NCBI RefSeq assembly: GCF_000685235.1
Contig: NZ_ARYH01000001.1
Location: 2,418,001 to 2,482,000 of the forward strand
From: Hyphomonas adhaerens MHS-3
Lineage (GTDB): Bacteria; Pseudomonadota; Alphaproteobacteria; Caulobacterales; Hyphomonadaceae
Direction: 5' to 3'
Length of the DNA: 64,000 nucleotides
Shown piece by piece: positions 1-9,516 of the stretch (the first letter of the stretch is position 1; each line of letters begins with the position of its first letter). The notes beneath the pieces were generated by a model. It made no database searches and had not been told where the DNA came from. It saw only the letters and a program-made list of their open reading frames with translations. Position numbers and translations under genes: made by a program.

Positions 1-129
1 GCTGCGAAAATCCTGTGCGTAATCCAGCAGGATTTCCTCGATCTCCTCCAGCGGCTCATAGCCGCCACGAACGTGCAGACGCGCCCACATTTTCAGGTCG
101 TCGCGTTCATCGGTTGTCATCTTGGTCAT
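1..129 (-). CDS. Partial small hypothetical protein (N-terminal 43 codons)
   Basis: An open frame on the minus strand runs off the left edge of the window. It starts at an ATG at 129 (MTKMTTDERDDL...); a second ATG lies three codons in, at 120. The visible part is charged and helical, with Trp, Arg and Gly-Gly-Tyr followed by an acidic Leu/Ile-rich helix (EPLEEIEEILLDY). No signal peptide or membrane segment is visible. The frame is continuous and has the codon character of its neighbours, but I do not recognise the family. It is divergent from the ligase gene at 236. Confidence 0.6.
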   Translation of the reverse strand, partial: MTKMTTDERDDLKMWARLHVRGGYEPLEEIEEILLDYAQDFRS

Positions 130-235
130 CTGCGGACTCTCAACTTAAACTAATTCGTGAGAATAACGCGGTTGGCGTTCAAGAGAAACAACCTTATCTG
201 CAAGCTTCATTCTGGTTCGCAACAGGGGGTTTGGG

Positions 236-1615
236 ATGACCACGCCAACGTCGGACATCGACGAAACCTCCCCGCGCATCGCGGGAAAGCATGAACTCGT
301 CGAGTATCTTGAGGCCGGGAACAAACCGGCAGCAGACTGGCGCATCGGGACTGAACACGAAAAGTTCGGCTTCCTGCGCGAGAATCTCGCGCCGCTCCCC
401 TATGACGGGAAGGCCTCCGTGCTGGCCATGCTGGAAGGCTTGCGGGACCGGTTCGGCTGGGATCCCATTGTGGAAGGCGGCAAACTGATCGGATTGCAGC
501 GTGACGGCGCCAGCGTGTCGCTTGAGCCGGGCGGCCAGTTCGAACTGTCCGGTGCACCGCTGGAGACGATCCACCAGACATGTACTGAAGTCGGCCGGCA
601 CCTCGAGGAAGTACGCGAGATTGCCGATCCGCTGGGGATTGCATTTCTCGGCCTTGGCGCGAGCCCGCTGTGGAGTCTTGCCGAGACGCCGGTGATGCCG
701 AAAGGCCGCTACAAGATCATGATGGAGTATATGGACAAGGTCGGACGCCTTGGCCGCCAGATGATGTTCCGGACCTGCACCGTGCAGACCAATCTGGATT
801 TCGAATCCGAAGCGGACATGGTGAAGAAATTCCGTGTGGCCCTCGCGCTGCAGCCGCTGGGCACGGCGCTGTTTGCCAATTCGCCCTTCATGGAAGGCCG
901 GCCGAACGGTTTCCTGTCCTACCGGTCGCAGATCTGGACGGACACCGACCCGGACCGGACGGGCATGCTGCCGTTCGTTTTCGAGGACGGCATGGGCTTC
1001 GAACGTTATGTCGATTATGCCCTCGACGTGCCGATGTACTTCGTGCGCCGGGGCGGAAAATACCTGGATGCCAGCGGTCTCAATTTCCGGGATTTCATGG
1101 ACGGCAAGCTTGAAATCCTGCCAGGCGAGCGGCCAGCGCTCGATGACTTCGTTGATCACCTTTCCACCATCTTCCCGGAAGTGCGCCTGAAGCGGTTCCT
1201 GGAGATGCGCGGGTCCGATGCCGGACCGTGGTCACACTTGTGTGCTTTCTCGGCTTTCTGGGTGGGATTGCTCTACTGCCCGACCTGCCTCGACGCGGCG
1301 TGGGACCGTGTGAAGTTGTGGACGGCGGCAGAGCGTGAGGCAATGCGCCAGTCGGTGCGGACACTCGGTCTCAGGACGCCGATTCCGGGCGGGGCCACAA
1401 TGCAGGACCTGGCTATGGAAATGCTGGACCTTGCCCGTATCGGACTCAGCAATCGTAACAATCTCTCCGCATCCGGCGACAACGAGACGGGCTACCTGTC
1501 TGAGCTCGATGAGATTGCCCGTTCCGGCAAAACGCCCGCCGAACGCCTGCTGGAGCGCTATTACGGCGCCTGGAACCGCGATGTGCGCCATGTTTTCACG
1601 GAAAAGGCGTATTAG
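236..1615 (+). CDS. gshA: Glutamate-cysteine ligase (plant/alphaproteobacterial type)
   Basis: Makes gamma-glutamylcysteine from glutamate, cysteine and ATP, the first step of glutathione synthesis in the cytosol. The 459-residue protein has the GCS2-type signature of the plant-like class: IGTEHEKFGF near residues 38-46 and SLEPGGQFELSGAP near 95-108, with dense Arg/Glu ATP-grasp-like substrate contacts. The length is typical for this class and clearly different from the enterobacterial GshA family. The ATG at 236 follows a G-rich stretch (AGGGGG) that can act as ribosome binding site. It stands alone between the partial gene on its left and the transporter at 1724. Confidence 0.93.
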   Translation: MTTPTSDIDETSPRIAGKHELVEYLEAGNKPAADWRIGTEHEKFGFLRENLAPLPYDGKASVLAMLEGLRDRFGWDPIVEGGKLIGLQRDGASVSLEPGGQFELSGAPLETIHQTCTEVGRHLEEVREIADPLGIAFLGLGASPLWSLAETPVMPKGRYKIMMEYMDKVGRLGRQMMFRTCTVQTNLDFESEADMVKKFRVALALQPLGTALFANSPFMEGRPNGFLSYRSQIWTDTDPDRTGMLPFVFEDGMGFERYVDYALDVPMYFVRRGGKYLDASGLNFRDFMDGKLEILPGERPALDDFVDHLSTIFPEVRLKRFLEMRGSDAGPWSHLCAFSAFWVGLLYCPTCLDAAWDRVKLWTAAEREAMRQSVRTLGLRTPIPGGATMQDLAMEMLDLARIGLSNRNNLSASGDNETGYLSELDEIARSGKTPAERLLERYYGAWNRDVRHVFTEKAY

Positions 1616-1723
1616 GGCAAAGCCTTCCCCGGTTCCGGGTATGATTTGGCACATACTGCCTTGAGACCACTGCGCTTGCGTGGTCATACTACCAGATCAT
1701 AGAACTTCCGGGGAGTTGAACGC

Positions 1724-3520
1724 GTGACTGATATCGCTGCGTCGGGTGAAGCGGGCAAGGGCCGCGACACGTCTTTTTTTGGCCATCCAAAAGGATTGGC
1801 GATCCTGTTCCTGACAGAGATGTGGGAGCGTTTTTCGTACTACGGAATGCGTGGCCTGCTGGTGTTGTACCTGACCCAGCATTTCCTTTTCTCGGATGAG
1901 AAATCCTCGATCATGTACGGCGCTTACACAGCGCTTGTTTACGTGATGACGATTATCGGCGGCACCCTGGCTGACCGTTATCTCGGACAGCGCAAGGCGG
2001 TGACTTTCGGCGCCATCCTGCTGTGCCTTGGCCATTTTGGAATGGCGTTCGAAGGGGAGGGCTCAAAGGAATATGTTGTCACCAACGGCGCGGAAATAGA
2101 AATCCAGCATGAAGGGCGCGGCGACAACCGCCAGCTCTTCGTGGACATGGATGGAGAGAGCCGCAGGGTCGTGTTCGAGCAGGGAACGGGGGACCTGCAG
2201 ATCCTCGAAACTGCGGACACCGCGAAAGAGCCGACCGCATCTGTTTATCAGCAGATCGCCAAGGATGATTACACGACCCGTATCGAGCGACAGCAGCTCT
2301 ATACCAACATCCTGTATCTTTCGCTGGCCTTCATCATCGCTGGTGTCGGCTATTTGAAGGCAAACATTTCCACCATTGTTGGCGCAATCTACGAGTTTGA
2401 CGATCCGCGCCGGGATTCAGGATTCAGCCTGTTCTACATGGGGATTAATCTCGGCTCTCTGATTTCGTCGCTGACTTGCGGCATCATCGGGATTGTATGG
2501 GGCTGGAGTTATGGTTTCGGACTCGCCGGAATCGGCATGCTGGCCGGATTGCTTGTGTTCCTCTGGGGACAGAAATTCCTTGATGGTAAAGCCGAGCCAC
2601 CCAATCCGGAAGCCCTGAAGAAGTCGTTCCTGGGGCCAATCACTGTCGAAGCAGCCTGTTATCTTGCCGGCGCCGTCGTCATTGCGGTTGCCATGCTGCT
2701 GGTGATGAACGCGGAAGTTATTCCGGACTGGTTCGTTGGCTCTCTGGGTATCGTCATCTTCCTGGGACTGGTGATCTATGCGTTCGTTCAGCTTCACGGC
2801 AGTGAACGCAAGCGCATGTTTGCGGCAATATACTTTGTTTTGGCGCAGATTCCGTTCTGGGCCCTGTTCGAACAGGCTGGCTCCTCATTGACCCTGTTCA
2901 CTGATCGTCTGGTCAACAAGGAGATGTTCGGCATCAATGTTCCGACACCGGTCTTCCAGTTCCTGAATGCTGGCTACATCGTCCTTTTTGCACCGATCTT
3001 TGCGTGGATGTGGATCGCACTGGCAAAACGCAAATTGGAACCGTCGACACCGGTCAAATTTGCAATTGGCGTTTTCCTGGCTGGCCTTGGCTTCCTTTCG
3101 CTCGTCGGAGGGATAGGCATGTCCGGCGCCGGGATGACTGCGGTTGGCTTCATTTTCCTGATCTATTGGGTCCACACGATGGGGGAACTGATGGTGTCGC
3201 CAGTCGGTCTGTCCGCTGTGACGAAACTGGCGCCTGCGCGTGTGGTCGGCATGACGATGGGAGCCTGGTTCCTGTATTCGGGACTGTCGAACTATCTCGC
3301 GGGCGTGATCGCCCGCACAACCGGCGCCGAGACGATCGGCGGCCAGATCACCGACGTGGCAGCCGCCAAAGCGACTTATGTCAGCGTCTATTCCAATGTC
3401 GGCTTTGTCGCGATGGGAATTGGTGTGTTGATGCTGATCATCTCGCCGATCATCAAAAGCTGGATGAAGGGAAGCGAGCTGCCGGCGGAATCCTCTATGG
3501 TCTCTGACGAGATGTTCTGA
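1724..3520 (+). CDS. POT/PTR2-family proton-coupled oligopeptide transporter
   Basis: An inner-membrane di/tripeptide:proton symporter of the major facilitator superfamily. TM1 carries the family signature E-x-W-E-R-F-x-Y-Y-G (about residues 32-41), and a second PTR2 signature, FYMGINLG, follows the fifth helix. At 598 residues it is about 100 longer than typical bacterial DtpA/DtpT. The excess is one hydrophilic beta-rich block at residues 110-190, between TM3 and TM4, which should lie in the periplasm. The start is GTG at 1724, with GGGGAG about 10 bases upstream. A strong terminator follows at 3544. The substrate could be peptides or another POT substrate; the family assignment is secure. 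Confidence 0.93.
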   Translation: MTDIAASGEAGKGRDTSFFGHPKGLAILFLTEMWERFSYYGMRGLLVLYLTQHFLFSDEKSSIMYGAYTALVYVMTIIGGTLADRYLGQRKAVTFGAILLCLGHFGMAFEGEGSKEYVVTNGAEIEIQHEGRGDNRQLFVDMDGESRRVVFEQGTGDLQILETADTAKEPTASVYQQIAKDDYTTRIERQQLYTNILYLSLAFIIAGVGYLKANISTIVGAIYEFDDPRRDSGFSLFYMGINLGSLISSLTCGIIGIVWGWSYGFGLAGIGMLAGLLVFLWGQKFLDGKAEPPNPEALKKSFLGPITVEAACYLAGAVVIAVAMLLVMNAEVIPDWFVGSLGIVIFLGLVIYAFVQLHGSERKRMFAAIYFVLAQIPFWALFEQAGSSLTLFTDRLVNKEMFGINVPTPVFQFLNAGYIVLFAPIFAWMWIALAKRKLEPSTPVKFAIGVFLAGLGFLSLVGGIGMSGAGMTAVGFIFLIYWVHTMGELMVSPVGLSAVTKLAPARVVGMTMGAWFLYSGLSNYLAGVIARTTGAETIGGQITDVAAAKATYVSVYSNVGFVAMGIGVLMLIISPIIKSWMKGSELPAESSMVSDEMF

Positions 3521-3543
3521 CGACCCTTTGCAGTGTGAACATG

Positions 3544-3577
3544 AAAGGGCGGCGCCAAAAACCGGGCCGCCCTTTTT
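3544..3577 (+). terminator. Rho-independent terminator after the POT transporter
   Basis: A 10-bp perfect stem (AAAGGGCGGC at 3544-3553 with GCCGCCCTTT at 3566-3575) with a 12-base loop runs into a T-run. It lies 24 bases after the transporter stop codon. Because the stem ends in A/T runs on both sides it may also stop transcription from the rhodanese gene on the other strand. Confidence 0.85.
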
Positions 3578-3622
3578 CGTAATCGTCCGCCTGGCCCAAC
3601 GGCGGGTGCCGGGAATCGAAGC

Positions 3623-4051
3623 CTATTTGTAAGGCGGGATGAACGGATCAGTGGGCAGGCCGCGCTTCAGCCAGCCATCGCCGCTGTCGTCATTGCCCAC
3701 CATGCCTTCGCGAATGTCGAAGACGTGTGTGAAGCCAGCCTTTTCAAGCACGCTGGCGGCTTCTCTGGAGCGTTTTCCGCTCCGGCAGATCACAGCGATC
3801 GGCTGTTCAAGATCCCCCAGAACGGCGCCACGCGCCTGGGCAATGAAATCCCGGTCCTTCACATTGATGCCATGGCTGTCGCGGGGCAGGCCGGTCATGG
3901 CCCACTCCGTCGGGGTCCGGACATCGAGAACCACGATGTCGCCCCGCTGTACCATTTGCCAGGCGGAATCCGCCGGCAGGGCGCCGGGATCTGCGCACGC
4001 AGGAGCTGTCATGAATGTGGCCCCGAGCAGGGCTCCAATCAGGAATCGCAT
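3623..4051 (-). CDS. Secreted single-domain rhodanese
   Basis: A periplasmic rhodanese-fold protein of 142 residues that probably carries sulfane sulfur. Residues 1-20 form a signal peptide ending A-C-A before DPGAL. The rhodanese landmarks are VLDVRTPTEW (about 41-50) and the active loop CRSGKRS with Cys89, followed by the usual REAASVLEKAGF helix. The active-site loop is complete, so it should be catalytically competent, though its physiological acceptor cannot be told from sequence. It faces the transporter convergently and is separate from tldD, which has its own terminator hairpin at 4140. Confidence 0.88.
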   Translation of the reverse strand: MRFLIGALLGATFMTAPACADPGALPADSAWQMVQRGDIVVLDVRTPTEWAMTGLPRDSHGINVKDRDFIAQARGAVLGDLEQPIAVICRSGKRSREAASVLEKAGFTHVFDIREGMVGNDDSGDGWLKRGLPTDPFIPPYK

Positions 4052-4139
4052 CGTATCACCGTCCTCTACTTATCGGACACACGGACGAATCACGCCGTGT
4101 CCCTCTGCCCGATTGTGGCCAGAAAGTGACAAAATGATT

Positions 4140-4164
4140 CCGGGGCTTCAAGTCCCAGCCCCGG
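4140..4164 (-). terminator. Hairpin downstream of tldD
   Basis: An 8-bp GC-rich stem (CCGGGGCT at 4140-4147 with AGCCCCGG at 4157-4164) lies 14 bases past the tldD stop on the minus strand. It is followed by a weak T-rich stretch (AATCATTTTG), so it is a probable but imperfect intrinsic terminator. Confidence 0.6.
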
Positions 4165-4178
4165 TTGTTACAGCAATT

Positions 4179-5582
4179 TTAGCCTGCACCGCCGACTGTA
4201 AGCGCACCAACCTTCAGGGTTGGCTGCCCAACGCCCACCGGGATCGATTGTCCGGCCTTGCCGCACATGCCGACGCCGTCATCCATGGCAAAGTCATTGC
4301 CGATCATGGTGACATCCTGCAGCACGGTCGGGCCATGTCCGATCAGGGTGGCATTCTTCACAGGTGCGATCACCTTGCCGTTCTCAACCAGATAGGCCTC
4401 GGTACACTGGAAGACGAAATTGCCGGAGGTGATGTCCACCTGACCGCCGCCGAAATCCACTGCCCACAGGCCGCGCTTGATCGATGACACGATCTCCTCC
4501 GGATCCTTGTCACCTCCCAGCATCACCGTATTGGTCATGCGCGGCATGGTCTGGGCCTCGTAGCTTTCGCGCCGGCCGTTGCCTGTCGGTTGCTGGCCCA
4601 TCAGGCGCGCATTCAGACGGTCCTGCATATAGCCCTTCAGAATTCCGTCTTCGATCAGAATGGTCCGCTGGGTCGGTGTGCCTTCATCGTCGAAGGACAG
4701 CGAGCCGCGCCGGGCCTCAATCGAACCGTCATCAATGACCGTCACGCCTTTCGCGGCGACCTGTTCGCCGATCCGGCCTGCGTACACACTTGTGCCTTTG
4801 CGGTTGAAGTCGCCTTCCAGGCCGTGGCCCACGGCCTCGTGCAGCAGGACGGCTGGCCAGCCCGGGCCGAGCACAACTTCCATCTCGCCGGCGGGCGTCG
4901 CAATGGATTGCAGGTTCACCGATGCCTTCCGGATGGCCCGGCGGACCATGTCCTGCCACCGTTCGGGCCGGATCCACTCGTCATAAGCCGCCCGTCCTCC
5001 GGCCCCGGTACCTGCCGATTCGCGGCGGCCATTTTCTTCCAGCGTCACCGAGACGTTCAGGCGGACCAGCGGGCGGATGTCCGAGAAGGCCGCGCCGTCC
5101 GGGCGCAGGATGTCAACTTCCGTATGGCTGCCTGAGAGGGACACCGAGACTTGCACGACTCGCGGATCACTTGCCCGGGCCCAGGCGTCTATTTCGGCCA
5201 GAAGGCCGGTTTTCATGGAAAAGTCAGGCGCGGCCGTTGGGTCAATCGGCTGATAGAGGCGGCGATTGGTCGGAACGGGACTGGCGGCGAGCTTTCCGGA
5301 ATAGCCGCGTTTGGCTTCTGATGCCGTTGAGGCGGCCCTGCGGATCGCATCCAGGGACAGTTCCGAGGCATAGCCAGACCCCTGTGCTTCTCCAGCGACA
5401 ACGCGCAGGCCAAAGCCCTGATCTGTGTCGAAGGCGGCAGATTTCAGCCGGCCATCGTCAAAAACAAAGCTCTCAGAACGGGAGCGTTCGACATACAAGT
5501 CGCCGTCGTCACCGCCGCGCACGGCGTCGGCAAGAATTTCGGTGGCTTGGCGGAGATCGAAGGGAAGGGCGTTTTCTGTCAT
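4179..5582 (-). CDS. tldD: TldD metalloprotease subunit
   Basis: The large subunit of the TldD/TldE (PmbA) zinc protease, a cytosolic heterodimer that degrades unfolded peptides and matures some modified peptides such as microcins. The 467-residue protein has the family's unusual HExxxH zinc motif, HEAVGH, at residues 248-253. A glycine-rich GTGAGGRAAYDEW region sits before it and FQCTEAYLVENGK-type strands follow. Length is normal. The partner tldE/pmbA is not in the window. The ATG at 5582 has no good Shine-Dalgarno sequence, but the reading frame opens with typical N-terminal residues. Confidence 0.93.
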   Translation of the reverse strand: MTENALPFDLRQATEILADAVRGGDDGDLYVERSRSESFVFDDGRLKSAAFDTDQGFGLRVVAGEAQGSGYASELSLDAIRRAASTASEAKRGYSGKLAASPVPTNRRLYQPIDPTAAPDFSMKTGLLAEIDAWARASDPRVVQVSVSLSGSHTEVDILRPDGAAFSDIRPLVRLNVSVTLEENGRRESAGTGAGGRAAYDEWIRPERWQDMVRRAIRKASVNLQSIATPAGEMEVVLGPGWPAVLLHEAVGHGLEGDFNRKGTSVYAGRIGEQVAAKGVTVIDDGSIEARRGSLSFDDEGTPTQRTILIEDGILKGYMQDRLNARLMGQQPTGNGRRESYEAQTMPRMTNTVMLGGDKDPEEIVSSIKRGLWAVDFGGGQVDITSGNFVFQCTEAYLVENGKVIAPVKNATLIGHGPTVLQDVTMIGNDFAMDDGVGMCGKAGQSIPVGVGQPTLKVGALTVGGAG

Positions 5583-5650
5583 TCAGACTAGATGCGCGTC
5601 CGCAGCGTAGGCGGCAAGAGGCGAACGTGTGGTTTCCAGGAACCAGCCCT

Positions 5651-6202
5651 TCAGTTGGTCACGGTGAAGCGGGTGAGTTGCCATTTGGCGCGTTCGAATT
5701 CCGGATTGAGTTCCAGGGTTTTCTGGAAGTCCGAATAGGCGCCGACCAGATCTCCGGTGTTTTCACGCGCGATGGCCCGGTTGTAATAGGCGGCATAGAG
5801 TTCCTGGCTGTCGAGTTCGATTGCCTTGTTCAGTGAGACCAGGGCTGAGTCGAAATCCTTGAGGAAAATATAGGCCGCTCCCTCGTTCAGCCAAACGGCG
5901 CCGAGCTCGGGTTTCATCTTCTTGGCGGTGCCGTAGTCGGACAGGGCGCCGTCATAATCGCCCGCCCGCATGCGCAGCACGCCGCGATTCGTGTAGGTCG
6001 CCGCCCGGTTCTCCAATTTCATCATTTCGGCCTGAATGGCCTTGGTGCAGATTCGCTCGCCTTCCTGAGGCGAAACACGGCCGTACAGGGCCGCTTCGTA
6101 GCAGTCGCTGGCGATTCCGCCGCCGATGACGGACACTTGAGCGGACGCAGTGGGCGCAGCGATAGCAAGTAAGCTGGCGGCAAGCAGGGCAGATCGGATC
6201 AT
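5651..6202 (-). CDS. Secreted TPR-repeat protein
   Basis: An exported protein of 183 residues. The start is the ATG at 6202, which has GGAGG seven bases upstream; an in-frame ATG at 6232 lacks one. The first 21 or so residues (MIRSALLAASLLAIAAPTAS) are a signal peptide. The mature part has about three tetratricopeptide units (TNRGVLRMRAGDYDGAL, LNEGAAYIFLKDFDSAL, YNRAIARENTGDLVGAY), which build helical protein-interaction surfaces. A Cys pair (DCYEAAL...GERICTKA) in the mature N-terminus may form a disulfide. It lies 69 bases upstream of tldD on the same strand. The specific partner is unknown. Confidence 0.85.
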   Translation of the reverse strand: MIRSALLAASLLAIAAPTASAQVSVIGGGIASDCYEAALYGRVSPQEGERICTKAIQAEMMKLENRAATYTNRGVLRMRAGDYDGALSDYGTAKKMKPELGAVWLNEGAAYIFLKDFDSALVSLNKAIELDSQELYAAYYNRAIARENTGDLVGAYSDFQKTLELNPEFERAKWQLTRFTVTN

Positions 6203-6361
6203 GGTAGCCTCCGAATTACGGGAATTTACCATATCATTTTATCACCGACGAGGCGAGGCGACGACAGGCTGCGACAATATTGAGCGCGGAAAGAGGTAGG
6301 TTGCGGCTAGTACGTATTGTAGATACAGGAGCAGAGATTCCAACGAGACGAGGATTCCTTC

Positions 6362-7327
6362 GTGCGACACCTTCTTGCCGCTCTTAGCGCAGCGTTGTTC
6401 GCCGCTCCGGCTTTTGCTGCCATTCCGCGTGATGGCGCTCTGGGCTTCCAGCCCGCCGCGACGCGTATTGCCGAGCGTATTCACCACTTCCACACCTTCC
6501 TGCTGTGGATCATTATTCCCATTACGATTTTCGTTCTGCTTCTGCTGGCGTACGTGATGCTGCGCCACAATAAGCGGTCAAATCCAACACCACGGAAGTT
6601 CAGCCACAATACGCTGATCGAGGTGATCTGGACCGTCGTTCCGGCGCTGATCCTTGTGGCCATTGCCAGCCAGTCCTTCCCGAACCTTTACTATCAGGAC
6701 GTTCCGCCGAACCTGCAGCAGGTTCAGGACAAGGCGAACAAGTTGCTCGCTGACGGCAAGTCGGGCGAGTACGAGCGCTTCACGAAGGAATACAATCCCG
6801 AGGCGGCTGCCCAGGGCTTCGTGAACGTCAAGGCGCAGGGTAACCAGTGGAACTGGACTTATACCTATCCGGATATCACTGATGACGCCGGCTACCCGCT
6901 GGAGTTCGTGTCGAACCCGCTTCAGGTCGGCCTGTCGACCGATTCCAAGGAAGGCGTTCGCAACCTGTCCGTCGACTATCCGATGGTCGTGCCGGTTGGC
7001 CGCTACGTCCGTTACTATACCGCCGCTGCCGACGTGATCCACTCGTTCGCCGTGCCGGCCTTCGGTATCAAGACGGATGCCGTTCCGGGCCGCCTGAACG
7101 AAGGCTGGTTCCTCGTTGACGAGCCCGGCACCTATTACGGCCAGTGCTCGGAACTGTGCGGTGTGAACCATGCTTTCATGCCGATCGAAGTCCGGGTCGT
7201 GCCGCAGGAACAATTCGATCGTTGGGCGCAGCTGATGCTGGCCGGCGACTATGATGCTGCGGCCGCTTCGGTGCAGAACATCGCTTCCGTTGAACCGGCG
7301 ACCCAACTCGCCGCGATCACTGAATAA
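6362..7327 (+). CDS. ctaC: Cytochrome c oxidase subunit II
   Basis: Carries the CuA centre that receives electrons from cytochrome c in the aa3 terminal oxidase. It has a signal peptide (residues 1-20), two membrane helices (about 46-66 and 85-105) and a periplasmic cupredoxin domain. CuA ligands are all present: His227, Cys262, Glu264, Cys266, His270 and Met273 in [12 protein letters not shown]. The aromatic electron-entry patch QWNW is at 162-165. Residues 112-153 contain a Lys/Glu-rich helical insert not usual in this subunit. The start is GTG at 6362 with GAGG eight bases upstream. It is the first gene of the oxidase operon. Confidence 0.95.
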   Translation: MRHLLAALSAALFAAPAFAAIPRDGALGFQPAATRIAERIHHFHTFLLWIIIPITIFVLLLLAYVMLRHNKRSNPTPRKFSHNTLIEVIWTVVPALILVAIASQSFPNLYYQDVPPNLQQVQDKANKLLADGKSGEYERFTKEYNPEAAAQGFVNVKAQGNQWNWTYTYPDITDDAGYPLEFVSNPLQVGLSTDSKEGVRNLSVDYPMVVPVGRYVRYYTAAADVIHSFAVPAFGIKTDAVPGRLNEGWFLVDEPGTYYGQCSELCGVNHAFMPIEVRVVPQEQFDRWAQLMLAGDYDAAAASVQNIASVEPATQLAAITE

Positions 7328-7350
7328 CCCGAGAGAGAAGAGTACGTCCC

Positions 7351-9021
7351 ATGCCCATGGATGAAGTCGCCCTCGACCACGCCCACGACGATCATGACCA
7401 CAAGCCTGGTTTCTTCACGCGTTGGCTGTTTTCCACCAACCACAAGGATATCGGTACGCTGTACCTGATCTTCGCGATGATCGCGGGGATCGTGGGATAC
7501 ACGCTTTCCGGCCTGATCCGCTGGGAACTTGCCGAGCCGGGTATCGGCGTGCTGACGCGCTTCGTTGCCGGTGAAGGCGACGTGGCGATTCAGAATGCCA
7601 AGCATTTCTACAACATGGTCATCACCTATCACGGCCTGATCATGATCTTCTTCATGGTCATGCCGGCCCTGATCGGCGGCTTCGGCAACTGGTTCGTGCC
7701 TCTGATGATCGGCGCGCCTGACATGGCGTTCCCGCGGATGAACAACATCTCGTTCTGGCTGACCGTTGCTGCTTTCGTCCTGGCTTGCATCTCGATGACG
7801 ATCCCGGGCGGTTCGGCGGGCAATGGCTTTGCAGGTGGTTGGGTGCTTTACCCGCCGCTGTCCTCGACGACCGGTCACCCCGGTCCTGCAATGGATGTCT
7901 TGATCCTTTCGCTCCACACTGCCGGTATCGCGTCGATCCTGGGTGCCATCAACTTCATCGTGACCATCCTGAACATGCGCGCGCCGGGCATGACCCTGCA
8001 CAAGATGCCGCTGTTCGCCTGGGGTGTGCTCGTAACGGCTGTCCTGCTTCTGCTGTCACTTCCGGTGCTCGCTGCTGCGCTGACCATGCTGTTGACGGAC
8101 CGGAACTTCGGTTCCCAGTTCTTCAACCCGGCCGGTGGCGGTGACCCGGTCATGTTCCAGCACCTGTTCTGGTTCTTCGGTCACCCGGAAGTCTACATCA
8201 TGATCCTGCCGGCCTTCGGCATCATCAGCCACATCGTGTCGACCTTCTCCAAGAAACCGATCTTCGGTTATCTCGGCATGGCCTACGCCATGGTGTCGAT
8301 CGGCGTCATTGGCTTCGTCGTGTGGGCGCACCACATGTACACGGTCGGTATGGATGTGGACCTGAAAGCCTATTTCGTTGCCGCGACGATGGTCATCGCC
8401 GTTCCGACGGGGATCAAGATCTTCTCGTGGATCGCCACGATGTGGGGCGGTTCGATCGAATTCAAGGTCCCGATGCTCTGGGCCATTGGCTTCATCGCGC
8501 TCTTCACAGTTGGCGGGGTCACAGGGGTTGTGCTTGCCAATGCGGGCATCGACCACTCGCTGCACGACACTTATTACGTGGTGGCGCACTTCCACTACGT
8601 GCTGTCGCTCGGCGCTGTGTTCGGTCTCTTCGCAGGCTGGTACTACTGGTTCGAGAAAATGTTCGGCATCAAGTACAATGGTTTCCTTGGCGGCCTGCAT
8701 TTCTGGCTGATGTTCATCGGCTCCAACGTCCTGTTCTTCCCGCAGCACTTCCTGGGCCTGCAGGGCATGCCGCGCCGCTACATCGACTATGCCGACGGCT
8801 TTGCCACCTGGCACCACATCTCTTCGATCGGTTACGCCATCACCATGGTTGCCACGCTGGTCTTCTTCATCGGTTTGGCTGAAGCCCTGATCCGCCGTCG
8901 CAAGGGTGTGGCCAATCCGTGGGGCGAAGGTGCCACGACGCTGGAATGGACGCTGCCGTCGCCGCCGCCGTTCCACCAGTACAATGAACTGCCGCACGTT
9001 ACGGCCAAGGGCGGTCACTAA
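7351..9021 (+). CDS. ctaD: Cytochrome c oxidase subunit I
   Basis: The catalytic haem a / haem a3-CuB subunit that reduces oxygen to water and pumps protons. The 556 residues carry the expected 12 membrane helices and diagnostic motifs: YHGLIMIFF (haem a ligand), HPEVYI (CuB His and cross-linked Tyr), AHHMYT and VAHFHYVLS (haem a and a3 ligands), plus D-channel residues in the N-terminal third. Length and motifs indicate a standard A-type enzyme. It starts 23 bases after ctaC. It is followed by a strong hairpin at 9049. Confidence 0.97.
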   Translation: MPMDEVALDHAHDDHDHKPGFFTRWLFSTNHKDIGTLYLIFAMIAGIVGYTLSGLIRWELAEPGIGVLTRFVAGEGDVAIQNAKHFYNMVITYHGLIMIFFMVMPALIGGFGNWFVPLMIGAPDMAFPRMNNISFWLTVAAFVLACISMTIPGGSAGNGFAGGWVLYPPLSSTTGHPGPAMDVLILSLHTAGIASILGAINFIVTILNMRAPGMTLHKMPLFAWGVLVTAVLLLLSLPVLAAALTMLLTDRNFGSQFFNPAGGGDPVMFQHLFWFFGHPEVYIMILPAFGIISHIVSTFSKKPIFGYLGMAYAMVSIGVIGFVVWAHHMYTVGMDVDLKAYFVAATMVIAVPTGIKIFSWIATMWGGSIEFKVPMLWAIGFIALFTVGGVTGVVLANAGIDHSLHDTYYVVAHFHYVLSLGAVFGLFAGWYYWFEKMFGIKYNGFLGGLHFWLMFIGSNVLFFPQHFLGLQGMPRRYIDYADGFATWHHISSIGYAITMVATLVFFIGLAEALIRRRKGVANPWGEGATTLEWTLPSPPPFHQYNELPHVTAKGGH

Positions 9022-9048
9022 CTCACCGCTTGAGATACTCAATCGCAG

Positions 9049-9073
9049 CGGCCTCTCGTCCCACGAGAGGCCG
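9049..9073 (+). other. Perfect intercistronic hairpin after ctaD
   Basis: An 11-bp perfect stem (9049-9059 with 9063-9073) with a CCC triloop sits 27 bases after the ctaD stop. No T-run follows, so it is not a standard terminator. It more likely protects the 3' end of a processed ctaCD message or attenuates the downstream genes, which would match the need for more structural subunits than assembly factors. Confidence 0.7.
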
Positions 9074-9111
9074 TTCGCATTCGGAAGTCCCGGAAAGAAG
9101 GACGTGAAACG

Positions 9112-9516
9112 TTGAACATGCGCCTGCCCATCGTGATTGGCATGTATGCCTTCATCGTGGTGTTTCTGCCGCGCAATCCGGCCGTGGACCGCATGTTCGA
9201 CAAGGTGCGGACCATCGATCCGGATATTGCGATTACAGTCTCCGTCGTGGCGCTGATCGCCGGAAGTATTGGTTTGTGGGTTCTCTGGCGCCAGCCGAAG
9301 GGCCTGCTGCGGACAAAGCCAAGCCGTAAATTGGTGATCGTCAATTCCGGTCTTGTCGGCATCGTGTTCGCAGGCATTTTCGACGTCATGCAAAAGCTGT
9401 CCGGGACCTCGACGGATCTGATCAGCCTGATCCTGGTGCCGATCGCCTTCATGATTGCGGAAGCCACTTACCTGGCACTCGAATGGCGCATGAACCGCAA
9501 GTTTGATAAGGAATAG
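9112..9516 (+). CDS. Unknown four-helix membrane protein in the oxidase operon
   Basis: A 134-residue hydrophobic protein between ctaD and ctaB. I count four likely membrane segments: residues 4-18, 39-59, 73-93 and 102-122, joined by short basic loops. There are no conserved Cys or His clusters that would suggest a metallochaperone. A TTG start at 9112 has AAGGA nine bases upstream; the ATG two codons later (9118) is the alternative. Its place in the operon suggests a role in oxidase assembly or stability, but no family is recognised and this is only inference. Confidence 0.75.
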   Translation: MNMRLPIVIGMYAFIVVFLPRNPAVDRMFDKVRTIDPDIAITVSVVALIAGSIGLWVLWRQPKGLLRTKPSRKLVIVNSGLVGIVFAGIFDVMQKLSGTSTDLISLILVPIAFMIAEATYLALEWRMNRKFDKE

